A DNA stretch of 64,000 nucleotides from NCBI GenBank assembly GCA_902615435.1, contig CACMOZ010000003.1:62001-126000 (forward strand), in the 5' to 3' direction. Position numbers and translations under genes: made by a program. The stretch comes from an uncultured Pelagibacteraceae bacterium (GTDB lineage: Bacteria > Pseudomonadota > Alphaproteobacteria > Pelagibacterales > Pelagibacteraceae). The notes beneath the pieces are model-generated. The model was not told the origin of the DNA. It saw only the letters and a list, made by a program, of their open reading frames with translations, and made no database searches. The stretch's first letter is position 1. Each line of letters begins with the position of its first letter. Of the stretch, positions 9,886 through 18,463 are shown piece by piece.

Positions 9886-11245
9886 AGAAATTTTAGTAAT
9901 TGACGATAATCCAGACATTAGATTTTTAGTTTGTAATATTTTAGAAGAACAAAATTTTAAAGTAAGAACAGCTGCAAATTATGATCAGGCAGTTTTAGAA
10001 ATTAATAAACGTCTTCCTGATTTAGCAATAGTAGATATCAAACTGGATAAACCAGATAAAGATGGTATTGACTTGTTGAAATTAATTATTAAAAAAAATA
10101 AAAATACTCCAGTAATTATGATTTCCGGTCATGCAACCGTAAAAGTTGCTGTTGAAGCTATAAGGTTAGGTGCTTATGAATTTATTGAAAAACCTTTTTC
10201 AAAAGAAAAAATAATTAATTACGTTAATAGAGGTCTTGAGTCTTCACTGCTTAAAAAAGAAAAAGATATTATAGAAAATAAATTATTTCATTCTTTCGAT
10301 TTAGTTGGTAAAAGTTCAGACATAATAAAAGTAAAAAAAGTTATTGATAAATTATCAACATCAGAAAGTAGAGTATTAATAACAGGACCAACTGGATCTG
10401 GAAAAGAGCTGGTAGCTAGAAAAATCCATAAAAATTCAACAAGGACAAAAGAACCTTTTGTTATAATAAATGCAGCTCTTCTTAAAGAGAAGACATATGA
10501 AAAAGAGCTCTTTGGAGAAGAGTTTGAAGATGGGAATATTTCATTCGGTGCGTTAGAGCGAGCTAATAGAGGAACATTATTAATAGACGAAGTTTCTGAA
10601 ATCCCGTATGAAACACAAGCAAATGTTTTAAGAGTCCTTATTGATCAAAAATTCAAACGTGTGAACGGGTCTAAAGATATTAATGTAAATATAAGACTTA
10701 TTTCTTCAACTTCAAAAAACTTAAATCAACTAGTCAAAGAAAACAAATTTAGAGAGGATCTTTTTCATAGATTAAATGTAATGCCGATAGAATTGACCTC
10801 TCTTTCATCAAGAACTGAGGATATTCCGTTATTAATAAAATATTTTAAATCTAAACTTTCAGAAATAAACGGAGTTCAAGAGCCTGATATAGATATAAAA
10901 AACGATAGTTTATACACGTATAATTGGCCCGGCAATGTTAGGGAATTAAGGAATTTAATAGAGAGAATTACAATTTTATCATCTAATGAGAGCAAACAAA
11001 AAATAAATAAATTAATAGATGATATATTAAATCCTTCATCGAAAATTTCGGAGGAAAATAATATTTTGACTAAATCTTTTCAGTCTCCATTAAAAGAAGC
11101 TAGAGAACACTTTGAAAAAGAATATTTAACAACTCAGCTAAAAAAACATCACGGGAATATATCAAAAACTGCAGATTTTATTGGAATGGAAAGATCTGCT
11201 CTTCACAGAAAACTTAAATCTTTAGGAATTAAAGGAATTAATTAA
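9878..11245 (+). CDS. ntrX: NtrX-like response regulator
   Basis: Partner regulator of NtrY. It has a receiver domain (1-120, phospho-acceptor Asp53 in AIVDIKLD, Lys in FIEKPF), an AAA+ sigma54-activator-like domain (about 140-375; Walker A GPTGSGKE 170-177, Walker B GTLLIDE) and a C-terminal Fis-type helix-turn-helix (GNISKTADFIGMERSALHRKLKSL). The GAFTGA loop that contacts sigma54 in true activators is absent: its place after ELFGEE is taken by an unrelated linker leading to FGALERANRGTL. That is typical of the NtrX subfamily, so direct sigma54 activation is unlikely. No ntrB, ntrC or rpoN is visible nearby; trkA follows after 2 bases. Confidence 0.93.
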   Translation: MFKEILVIDDNPDIRFLVCNILEEQNFKVRTAANYDQAVLEINKRLPDLAIVDIKLDKPDKDGIDLLKLIIKKNKNTPVIMISGHATVKVAVEAIRLGAYEFIEKPFSKEKIINYVNRGLESSLLKKEKDIIENKLFHSFDLVGKSSDIIKVKKVIDKLSTSESRVLITGPTGSGKELVARKIHKNSTRTKEPFVIINAALLKEKTYEKELFGEEFEDGNISFGALERANRGTLLIDEVSEIPYETQANVLRVLIDQKFKRVNGSKDINVNIRLISSTSKNLNQLVKENKFREDLFHRLNVMPIELTSLSSRTEDIPLLIKYFKSKLSEINGVQEPDIDIKNDSLYTYNWPGNVRELRNLIERITILSSNESKQKINKLIDDILNPSSKISEENNILTKSFQSPLKEAREHFEKEYLTTQLKKHHGNISKTADFIGMERSALHRKLKSLGIKGIN

Positions 11246-11247
11246 AA

Positions 11248-12621
11248 ATGAATATAATAATATGTGGAGCCGGTAAAGTTGGCTTTTCAATAAGCAAACA
11301 ATTATCAGCGCAAGGTCATTCGGTAACCGTTATTGATCAGTCATCTGAAGATATTAAGAAAATTAATGATACGCAAGATGTCAAAGGAATAGTAGGTAGA
11401 GCATCATTACCTTCAGTATTAGAAAATGCCGGTGCTGAAAAAGCAGATATGATTATTGCAGTAACGAGAAATGATGAGACTAATATGATTGTTTGTCAGC
11501 TAGCTAGTTCTTTGTTTAATGTATCAAAAAAAATTGCCCGTATAAGGACTAAAGATTTTTTAGAAGGTAAATGGGGAAAACTATATAACAAATCAAATAT
11601 ACCCATTGATGTAATTATTTCCCCAGAGCTTGAGGTCGCTAAATCTTTATACAGAAGGTTAGAAGCTCCAGGCGCATTAGATAATGTACCTTTCGGAAAA
11701 AACAAAGTAAAAATGCTAGAAATTTCAATTGAAAAAAATTGCCCAATTAAGAATATACCTCTTAAAAAATTAACTGAGAAATTTCCAGATTTCAAAGCAA
11801 ATATTTTAGGGGCCGTTAGAAAAGACAAATTTATTTATCTTAAAAAAAATGATCAAATGTTAGAAGATGACAATGTTTATGTAGTTATAAGTAGCGATCA
11901 ATTAAATCCAATATTAAAAGCCTTTGGACATGAAGAAAAAATTGCAAAAAATGTTCTAATTATAGGCGGTGGTAATATAGGTCTTCAACTTGCAAAAATG
12001 TTAGAGGAAAATTTTGAAGATGTAAGAGTTAAAATAATTGAAAAAAATAAACAGAGAGCCGAAGAGATAGCTAACGAACTTTCAGCATCAATTGTTATTA
12101 ACGGAGATGCTTTAGATGAAGAAATCTTAAAAGAGGCTAATCTTGAAGGTTCAGAAACAGTTTTAGCTTTAACTAACGATGATGAAAATAATATGATGGC
12201 TTGTGTTTTAGCAGAAAAAACAGGATTAAAAAAAAGAACAATCGCAATTGTTAATAAAACTAATTATAATCTTTTACAAGATTCTCTTAACATAGATGAC
12301 CTAGTTGATCCACGAATGACAACTGTTTCCAGAATAATGGAACATGTTCATAGAGGTAGCATTGGATCAGTATATTCTTTATTAGATGGAGCGTATGAAT
12401 TTATCGAAGCAAACATTTCTGAAAAATCAGAATTAGTAAATAAAAAAATTCGAGAATCAAATTTACCTGAAGATATTAGAATAGGTGCAGTTATAAGAAA
12501 AGAAAAAGTTATAATTCCTAGATCTAATTTTATCTTCGAGAAAAATGACCTTGTTGTATTTCTTGCCAAGAGAGAAGAGTTGAAAGCTGTTGAAAATATT
12601 TTTAGTCTAGGCGAAATTTAA
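11248..12621 (+). CDS. trkA: TrkA, regulatory NAD-binding subunit of K+ uptake
   Basis: Peripheral cytoplasmic subunit that gates the TrkH potassium channel. The 457 residues contain two tandem Rossmann/RCK modules, each with a nucleotide loop (IICGAGKVG from residue 3 and IGGGNIG around 239-245) and a TrkA-C subdomain. In alphaproteobacteria trkA typically follows ntrX and precedes hfq and hflX. Here the order up to trkA is kept but hfq/hflX are replaced by trkH, so the gene is placed directly with its channel partner. Confidence 0.96.
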   Translation: MNIIICGAGKVGFSISKQLSAQGHSVTVIDQSSEDIKKINDTQDVKGIVGRASLPSVLENAGAEKADMIIAVTRNDETNMIVCQLASSLFNVSKKIARIRTKDFLEGKWGKLYNKSNIPIDVIISPELEVAKSLYRRLEAPGALDNVPFGKNKVKMLEISIEKNCPIKNIPLKKLTEKFPDFKANILGAVRKDKFIYLKKNDQMLEDDNVYVVISSDQLNPILKAFGHEEKIAKNVLIIGGGNIGLQLAKMLEENFEDVRVKIIEKNKQRAEEIANELSASIVINGDALDEEILKEANLEGSETVLALTNDDENNMMACVLAEKTGLKKRTIAIVNKTNYNLLQDSLNIDDLVDPRMTTVSRIMEHVHRGSIGSVYSLLDGAYEFIEANISEKSELVNKKIRESNLPEDIRIGAVIRKEKVIIPRSNFIFEKNDLVVFLAKREELKAVENIFSLGEI

Positions 12622-12626
12622 AATCA

Positions 12627-14039
12627 ATGAATTTTAAAAGAATTAGTTTTTATCTAAGCTTATTTTGTTTTCCTGTAAGTATGCTATCTTTTATAAATAT
12701 TTTATATGCGTCTTATTTTGATTATTTTCTAAGCATAAATACTTATTTTATAACTTTAATTGCCTCTCTTTTTCTCGGATTAAGTCTTTTTTATTATGGA
12801 AAAGAAAGCCCAAAAAATATAAATTTTATTGAACAATTAATTTTAATTATTTGTTCTTATGTTTTAATTTCGCTTTTGATTTCTATTCCTTTCTATTTAA
12901 GTAATTATCAAGTTACATTTTTAAATTCTATTTTTGAGTCAGTCTCAGGATTAACAGGAACAGGATTTTCAATTTTTAAAGATATTAAATATCTTGATCC
13001 GACGTTAATCCTTTGGAGGTCTTCTTCTCAATGGATAGGTGGTTTATTTTTTTTATTTTTTTTAATAATAATTTTTTCAAATAAATCTTTTAATTATAAG
13101 ATGACTAATATAACTTTTCCTGGAGATAACAATTTCAATTCTGAGATTAATATTAAGGGTAATTTAATAAAAATATTTTTGTTGTATTCTTTACTTAGTA
13201 TTTTAATTTTAAGTTTATTAAATTTATCAGGTGTTAGATTATTTAATTCACTTAATCTAAGTATGACGTTGATTTCTGGAGGAGGTTTTCTTCCTATAGA
13301 AAATATAAGTAAGATTATTTCAACAAATTTTCAAAAAATAATTTTAATATTTTCATTAATTATCTCTATGCTCAATTTTTATTTACTTTTTAATATTTTC
13401 AATAAAAATATTTTAATCAAAGAACATAAAGAAGATCTTTATTTGATACTAATGGCTATTGTTTTCTGTAGTTTGATATATTTAAATAATTATGGAGGTT
13501 TGGATATAATTATAAGTGTAACAAGTAGTCTCGCGAACTCTGGTCTCACACTAATGAAGCCGGATAGTAACTTAAGCTTATATTTTTTATTTATTTCAAT
13601 TATTGGCGGATCTTTAATTTCTAATTCATCAGGAATTAAACTAACTAGATTTTATATATTATTGAAAATAACCTCACTTGAAATTATCAAACTTATAAGT
13701 CCTAATAGTATTATTAATAAAACAATATTTGGTTCAGATAGAAAAATTTCGGACGATCATGTAAAAATATCTTTTTTGTTATTTATTTCCTTTTTTTTAA
13801 GTCTTTTTATTTTATCTAGTCTTTTAGTGGTTGATGACATTGGATTCGAGAAATCATTTAAATTGTCAATATTAACTCTAACGAACACAGTTAACTCTGA
13901 AATGTTTAATATGCAAAATTTAAATTTTACTAATCTATTAACATCTTCAAAAATTAGTTTAATATTATTTATGATAATTGGTAAAATTGAGCTAATATCA
14001 ATTTTTTTAATTTTCAAAAAAATATTATTTAGAGATTAA
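12627..14039 (+). CDS. trkH: TrkH-family potassium channel subunit
   Basis: Polytopic membrane protein (470 residues, around 10 helices) forming the Trk potassium uptake channel regulated by TrkA. The first pore-loop signature SVSGLTGTGFSIF (about 107-119) and RSSSQWIGGLFFLFF are clear; later repeats include MTLISGGGFLP, SSLANSGLTLM and a final NTVNSEMFN. All four selectivity-filter-like loops are thus recognisable, although the last (VNSEMF) departs from the usual glycine-rich form. Start is 5 bases after trkA. The stop shares a base with the next gene (TAATG). Confidence 0.93.
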   Translation: MNFKRISFYLSLFCFPVSMLSFINILYASYFDYFLSINTYFITLIASLFLGLSLFYYGKESPKNINFIEQLILIICSYVLISLLISIPFYLSNYQVTFLNSIFESVSGLTGTGFSIFKDIKYLDPTLILWRSSSQWIGGLFFLFFLIIIFSNKSFNYKMTNITFPGDNNFNSEINIKGNLIKIFLLYSLLSILILSLLNLSGVRLFNSLNLSMTLISGGGFLPIENISKIISTNFQKIILIFSLIISMLNFYLLFNIFNKNILIKEHKEDLYLILMAIVFCSLIYLNNYGGLDIIISVTSSLANSGLTLMKPDSNLSLYFLFISIIGGSLISNSSGIKLTRFYILLKITSLEIIKLISPNSIINKTIFGSDRKISDDHVKISFLLFISFFLSLFILSSLLVVDDIGFEKSFKLSILTLTNTVNSEMFNMQNLNFTNLLTSSKISLILFMIIGKIELISIFLIFKKILFRD

Positions 14040-15085
14040 TGTCAAAAATTGTAATTATTGGTGCAGGTGCTATGGGTTCAGCTTTTGCTTTACCTTGTCT
14101 GGATAATAATCATGATATTAATATTGTTGGCACTCATTTAGAAAACGATTTTATAGATCAACTAAAAAAAAGTAATAATTTACACCCAGGGTTAAATACC
14201 GTTATTCCTCAAGAAATAAATATTTTTAAATTTGAAAAATTTGATGAGCTATTAAAAGCTAATGTTGATCTAATTGTTCTTGGTATAAGTTCAAAAGGAA
14301 TAGAGTGGGTTGCTGATCAATTAAGCAGACTTTATAAAGATAATAAAATCCCAAAATTATTGATGCTTACAAAAGGTCTAAGCATTCACAATAATCAATA
14401 TGAATTATTAGTTGATAAACTTGAAAGACTACTAGGGGATAGAGAAATAAAAAAAGTTGATATTTCAGCTGTAGGCGGGCCTTGTTTGGCCGCAGGTTTG
14501 GCTAATAGAGTTCATTCCAGTGTCGTTATTGCAAATAAAGATATTCAAACTTCAAAAAAGATAGCTGATATGCTCAATACAAATTATTATCATACTTCGC
14601 ATTCAGATGATTTAAACGGTGTTGAAGTATCTGCAGCTATTAAAAATATTTTTTCAATGGCTGTTGGAGCAGCAAAGGGCTTATGTAGTAAAAATATTTC
14701 CAATGAAGTAAGAGAAAAAAATTATTTAAATACAGCATCTGCCTTAATCAAACAATCAATTCATGAAATGGAAATTTTTGTTGAACACTTAAAAGGTAAA
14801 AAAGAAACTGTTAAAGGGCTAGCAGGTTTAGGGGATCTTTATGTAAGTTCAGGTGGTGGAAGAAATGCAAGAATGGGATCTTATATTGGTGAAGGATTAA
14901 CTTTTTCTGAAGCTAAAAAAACTAAGATGGAAAAAGTTACAATTGAAGGCGCAGATCTAGCAAAAGAAATCGCAAAAAAGGTTAATGAAGATTTTGATCA
15001 AAAAAAATTACCTTTAATGCTTGGTATGATCAATGCTATTGTAGATGATAAAAAACTAGAGTTAGATTGGGAGTCATTTAGATGA
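14039..15085 (+). CDS. GpsA-like glycerol-3-phosphate dehydrogenase, divergent
   Basis: NAD(P)-dependent dehydrogenase of the GpsA fold interconverting glycerol-3-phosphate and dihydroxyacetone phosphate. An N-terminal Rossmann domain (VIIGAGAMGSAFALP, 5-19) precedes a helical catalytic domain with conserved Lys112 (LTKGL), Lys202 (AAIKNIFSMA) and the substrate loop GLAGLGDLYVSSGGGRNARMG (260-280). It departs from housekeeping GpsA at several hallmark places: VSGPSFA is replaced by VGGPCLA (145-151) and the region around GLGDNARAALITRG by SNEVREKNYLNTASALI. It overlaps glpK by 4 bases and heads the glycerol uptake cluster; no FAD-dependent glpD is seen, so it probably runs in the oxidative, catabolic direction. 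Confidence 0.82.
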   Translation: MSKIVIIGAGAMGSAFALPCLDNNHDINIVGTHLENDFIDQLKKSNNLHPGLNTVIPQEINIFKFEKFDELLKANVDLIVLGISSKGIEWVADQLSRLYKDNKIPKLLMLTKGLSIHNNQYELLVDKLERLLGDREIKKVDISAVGGPCLAAGLANRVHSSVVIANKDIQTSKKIADMLNTNYYHTSHSDDLNGVEVSAAIKNIFSMAVGAAKGLCSKNISNEVREKNYLNTASALIKQSIHEMEIFVEHLKGKKETVKGLAGLGDLYVSSGGGRNARMGSYIGEGLTFSEAKKTKMEKVTIEGADLAKEIAKKVNEDFDQKKLPLMLGMINAIVDDKKLELDWESFR

Positions 15086-16563
15086 AAAAATTTATAATCT
15101 CAATTGATGCTGGGACTACTTCTAATCGATCAATATTATTTGACTTGAAAGGCAAACCAGTTTTTTCTTCACAAAAAGAATTTACACAGTATTTTCCTAA
15201 AAGTGGTTGGGTTGAGCATAATCCAGAAGAGATTTGGAGAACAACTTTAAAAACTTTAAAAGATGTTATTCAAAGAGCAAAAAGATTAAGAGGTGAAATT
15301 TTAAGTATAGGTATCACAAATCAAAGAGAAACTACTGTTTTGTGGGACAAAAAAACAGGTAAGCCGGTTTATAATGCTATTGTCTGGCAAGATCGTAGAC
15401 AAGAGGAGTTTTGTAAAAAATTAAGAAAACAAAACAAAGATACTATGATTTTTAACAAAACAGGTCTTTTAATCGACTCATACTTTTCAGGAACAAAAAT
15501 TAAGTGGATATTAGATAATGTTTCAAAAGCTAAACAACTAATGAACAAAAAACAATTATTGTTTGGAACAATTGATAGCTTTTTAATTTGGAGATTAACT
15601 CGAGGAAAAATACACGCAACAGATGCTACAAATGCAAGTAGGACAATGATTTATAATATTAGTTCAAATAAATGGGATGATACGATTTTGAATTTATTAA
15701 AGATCAAAAAACACATTCTTCCTGAAGTAAAAGATTGTGCAGATGATTACGGTCAAACTCATTCATCTATAACAGGAAAGTCTATACCAATAAATGGCGT
15801 AGTAGGGGATCAGCAATCAGCTACTATTGGTCAATGTTGTTTTGAACCAGGGTCTCTTAAAAGTACGTATGGTACGGGAGCATTTGTTCTACTTAATACA
15901 GGTAGTAAAAAAATTTATTCAAAAAATAGATTATTAACTACAATAGCATATAGAATTAATGGTAAGACAACATATGCTATGGAAGGATCAATTTTTATAG
16001 CTGGTGCAGGTGTTCAATGGCTAAGAGATAAAATGAAATTTTTTAAGAAAGCTCCAGAGACAGAAAAAATTGTGAAATCTTTAAAAGATAATAATAATAT
16101 TTATCTAGTACCAGCTTTCACAGGGCTAGGAGCTCCTTACTGGGATGCAAATGCTAGAGGAGTTTTGAGCGGAATTACAAGAGATACAAGCCCAAAAGAA
16201 ATAGTGAGAGCTACAATTGAAGCAGTTGCCTACCAGACATACGATTTATTTGAAGCTATGAAACATGATGGTTTAAGACCAAAAATTGTAAAAGTTGATG
16301 GAGGAATGGTAATGAACAATTGGTTTTCACAATTTTTATCTGACATAGTTAATGTAAAAGTTTTAAGACCAAAAGTTCAAGAAACTACTGCGCTAGGCGC
16401 TGCATTTATGGCTGGATTACAAATTGGGATTTATAAATCTTTAAAAGATATTTCAAAAAATTGGCATTTAGATAAAAAATTTTCACCAAAGATGAAGAAC
16501 CCTTTAAGAAACAAACTTTTAAAAGGTTGGTCAGCAGCAATTAAAAAAACTTTAAGCAATTAA
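15082..16563 (+). CDS. glpK: Glycerol kinase
   Basis: FGGY-family kinase that phosphorylates glycerol to glycerol-3-phosphate with ATP in the cytoplasm. The 493 residues match the family. Motifs are the phosphate-binding start SIDAGTTSNRSILFD, the GITNQRETTVLWDKKTG segment, NAIVWQDRR, GVVGDQQSATIGQ, KSTYGTGAFVLLNTG and the late FGGY signature region KVDGGMVMNNWFSQFLSD, EPxxx-equivalent RPKVQETTALGAAFMAGL. Overlap with the upstream dehydrogenase (ATGA) and the downstream ABC genes make a self-contained glycerol catabolic unit. The 86-base gap after it may hold the promoter for the binding protein. Confidence 0.97.
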   Translation: MKKFIISIDAGTTSNRSILFDLKGKPVFSSQKEFTQYFPKSGWVEHNPEEIWRTTLKTLKDVIQRAKRLRGEILSIGITNQRETTVLWDKKTGKPVYNAIVWQDRRQEEFCKKLRKQNKDTMIFNKTGLLIDSYFSGTKIKWILDNVSKAKQLMNKKQLLFGTIDSFLIWRLTRGKIHATDATNASRTMIYNISSNKWDDTILNLLKIKKHILPEVKDCADDYGQTHSSITGKSIPINGVVGDQQSATIGQCCFEPGSLKSTYGTGAFVLLNTGSKKIYSKNRLLTTIAYRINGKTTYAMEGSIFIAGAGVQWLRDKMKFFKKAPETEKIVKSLKDNNNIYLVPAFTGLGAPYWDANARGVLSGITRDTSPKEIVRATIEAVAYQTYDLFEAMKHDGLRPKIVKVDGGMVMNNWFSQFLSDIVNVKVLRPKVQETTALGAAFMAGLQIGIYKSLKDISKNWHLDKKFSPKMKNPLRNKLLKGWSAAIKKTLSN

Positions 16564-16664
16564 CACACCTTCAAGTTGCATAATTAATTAATAAACCTCT
16601 GTACAGAATGGGTTAATTTTGGTTCAATAATATATCATTAAAAACAACAATGGGGGAAACAACA

Positions 16665-18395
16665 ATGTTTAAAACATTAAAAACTTTCTTAGCTATTGCT
16701 GTGTCATTTTCAATCGTAACTATTTCTAGTGCATTTGCAGACGGTCATATGGCTGCAATCAAGAAATGGTCTAATGGAGAATTTAGTCTTTCAACTTTAT
16801 CTGCTAAAGAAAGAGAGAAAGAACTAGAGTGGTTCCACAATGCTGCAAAGCCATTTAAAGGAATGTCTATTAAAGTATTGTCTGAAACTATTCCAACGCA
16901 CGAGTATGAATCAAAAGTTTTAACAAAAGCTTTTGAAGAAATTACTGGGATTAAAGTTAATCACCAGTTACTTGGTGAAGGTGATGTTGTAATGGCTGTG
17001 CAAACACAAATGCAAACTAACGTAAGTATTTACGATGCGTACATCAATGACTCAGATTTGATTGGTACTCATGCTAGAATGCAACAAGCAGTTAATTTAA
17101 CAAAATGGATGGCTGGAGAAGGTAAAGACGTAACTTTACCAACTTTAGATTTAAATGATTTCATCGGTAAACAGTTTACTACTGGACCAGATGGGGATTT
17201 ATATCAACTTCCAGACCAACAATTTGCAAACCTTTATTGGTTTAGAAAAGATTGGTTTGACAGGCCTGAAATTAAAAAAGGGTTTAAAAAGAAATACGGT
17301 TATGATTTAGGTGTTCCTTTAAACTGGTCTGCTTATGAGGACATCGCTAAATATTTCTCAGAAGATGTGAAGAATATTGACGGTGTAAGAATTTACGGTC
17401 ATATGGACTACGGTAAAAGAGCTCCTGACTTAGGTTGGAGAATGACTGACGCGTGGTTATCTATGGCTGGAGCAGGTGACGTTGGAAAACCTAATGGTAT
17501 ACCAGTGGACGAGTGGGGAATAAGAATGGAAAAAGGTTCTTGTAACCCAGTTGGCGCTTCTGTAACAAGAGGTGGAGCTGCTAACGGTCCAGCTGCAGTA
17601 TATGCAATCAGAAAATGGGATGAGTGGTTAAGAAACTACGCACCTCCAGGTGCAGCGGCTATGGACTTCTATCAGTCTTTACCGTCTCTATCTTCTGGAA
17701 ACGTTGCTCAGCAAATTTTCTGGTACACAGCGTTCACAGCTTCTTTAGTAGGAAAAAATCCTAACAACAAAGTTGTTGATGCTAACGGTAAACCGTTATG
17801 GAGAATGGGTCCATCACCAAAGGGACCTTATTGGGAAGAAGGCATGAAGCTTGGATATCAAGATGCTGGATCATGGACTTTATTTAAGTCTACACCAGTT
17901 AAAAATAGAAAAGCTGCATGGTTGTATGCTCAATTCGTTGTATCAAAAACAGTAGACCTTAAGAAAAGTCATGTTGGTTTAACTATTATAAGAGATAGTT
18001 CAATCGATCATAAATCATTCACTGATAGAGCAGGTGATTTAGGTGGACTAGTTGAGTTCTATAGATCAAACAACAGAAATATTTGGTCACCAACAGGTGT
18101 AAACGTTCCGGATTATCCGAAACTTGCACAAATCTGGTGGCAACAAATTGGAGATGTAAACTCAGGTGCGTTTACTCCACAACAAGCTATGGATCGTCTT
18201 GCAGAAGAGATGGACTTAGTAATGTCTCGTATGGAAGCTGCTGATAAAGGTAGTAATGCATACGGTGGATGTGGACCAAGACTTAATAAACCAAGAGAAG
18301 CTTCTTATTGGTTAAATAAAAAAGGTTCACCAAAAGCTAAACGTAACGAGAAACCTCAAGGAAAAACTGTTCCATACGCGAAAGCTTGGAAATAG
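16665..18395 (+). CDS. Glycerol ABC transporter substrate-binding protein (GlpV-like)
   Basis: Periplasmic solute-binding protein of the large (about 570-residue) GlpV type found with GlpSTPQ glycerol importers. A Sec signal peptide (MFKTLKTFLAIAVSFSIVTISSAFA) ends in a clear AxA-type site. The start at 16665 is preferred to the in-frame ATG at 16650 because a strong Shine-Dalgarno-like GGGGG lies 7 bases upstream of it and the signal peptide begins there. The mature part has an extracellular-binding-protein fold and conserved aromatic-rich stretches (YWFRKDWFDRPE, FWYTAFTASLVG). Codon use looks more biased than in neighbours, consistent with high expression. A terminator follows directly. 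Substrate is inferred from glpK next door. Confidence 0.85.
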   Translation: MFKTLKTFLAIAVSFSIVTISSAFADGHMAAIKKWSNGEFSLSTLSAKEREKELEWFHNAAKPFKGMSIKVLSETIPTHEYESKVLTKAFEEITGIKVNHQLLGEGDVVMAVQTQMQTNVSIYDAYINDSDLIGTHARMQQAVNLTKWMAGEGKDVTLPTLDLNDFIGKQFTTGPDGDLYQLPDQQFANLYWFRKDWFDRPEIKKGFKKKYGYDLGVPLNWSAYEDIAKYFSEDVKNIDGVRIYGHMDYGKRAPDLGWRMTDAWLSMAGAGDVGKPNGIPVDEWGIRMEKGSCNPVGASVTRGGAANGPAAVYAIRKWDEWLRNYAPPGAAAMDFYQSLPSLSSGNVAQQIFWYTAFTASLVGKNPNNKVVDANGKPLWRMGPSPKGPYWEEGMKLGYQDAGSWTLFKSTPVKNRKAAWLYAQFVVSKTVDLKKSHVGLTIIRDSSIDHKSFTDRAGDLGGLVEFYRSNNRNIWSPTGVNVPDYPKLAQIWWQQIGDVNSGAFTPQQAMDRLAEEMDLVMSRMEAADKGSNAYGGCGPRLNKPREASYWLNKKGSPKAKRNEKPQGKTVPYAKAWK

Positions 18396-18415
18396 TAAGA
18401 GGTTAATCTAAATTG

Positions 18416-18445
18416 AAAAGGGGGCACTAGCTGCCCCCTTTTTTT
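18416..18445 (+). terminator. Rho-independent terminator after the binding-protein gene
   Basis: Strong hairpin: AAAAGGGGGCA (18416-18426), loop CTAGC, then TGCCCCC and a run of seven T. It lies between the binding-protein stop (18395) and the first ATPase start (18464). Placed inside an operon, it should end most transcripts after the binding-protein gene and let a minority read into the transporter genes. Confidence 0.92.
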
Positions 18446-18463
18446 AAAACTAAATTTTAAATT

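Noticed and set aside
11496-11828. 110-codon antisense frame within trkA
   Set aside because: Shadow of a well-supported TrkA; no independent evidence.
16650-16664. Upstream ATG extending the glycerol binding protein by five residues
   Set aside because: The ATG overlaps the GGGGG Shine-Dalgarno of the better start at 16665, where the signal peptide begins.
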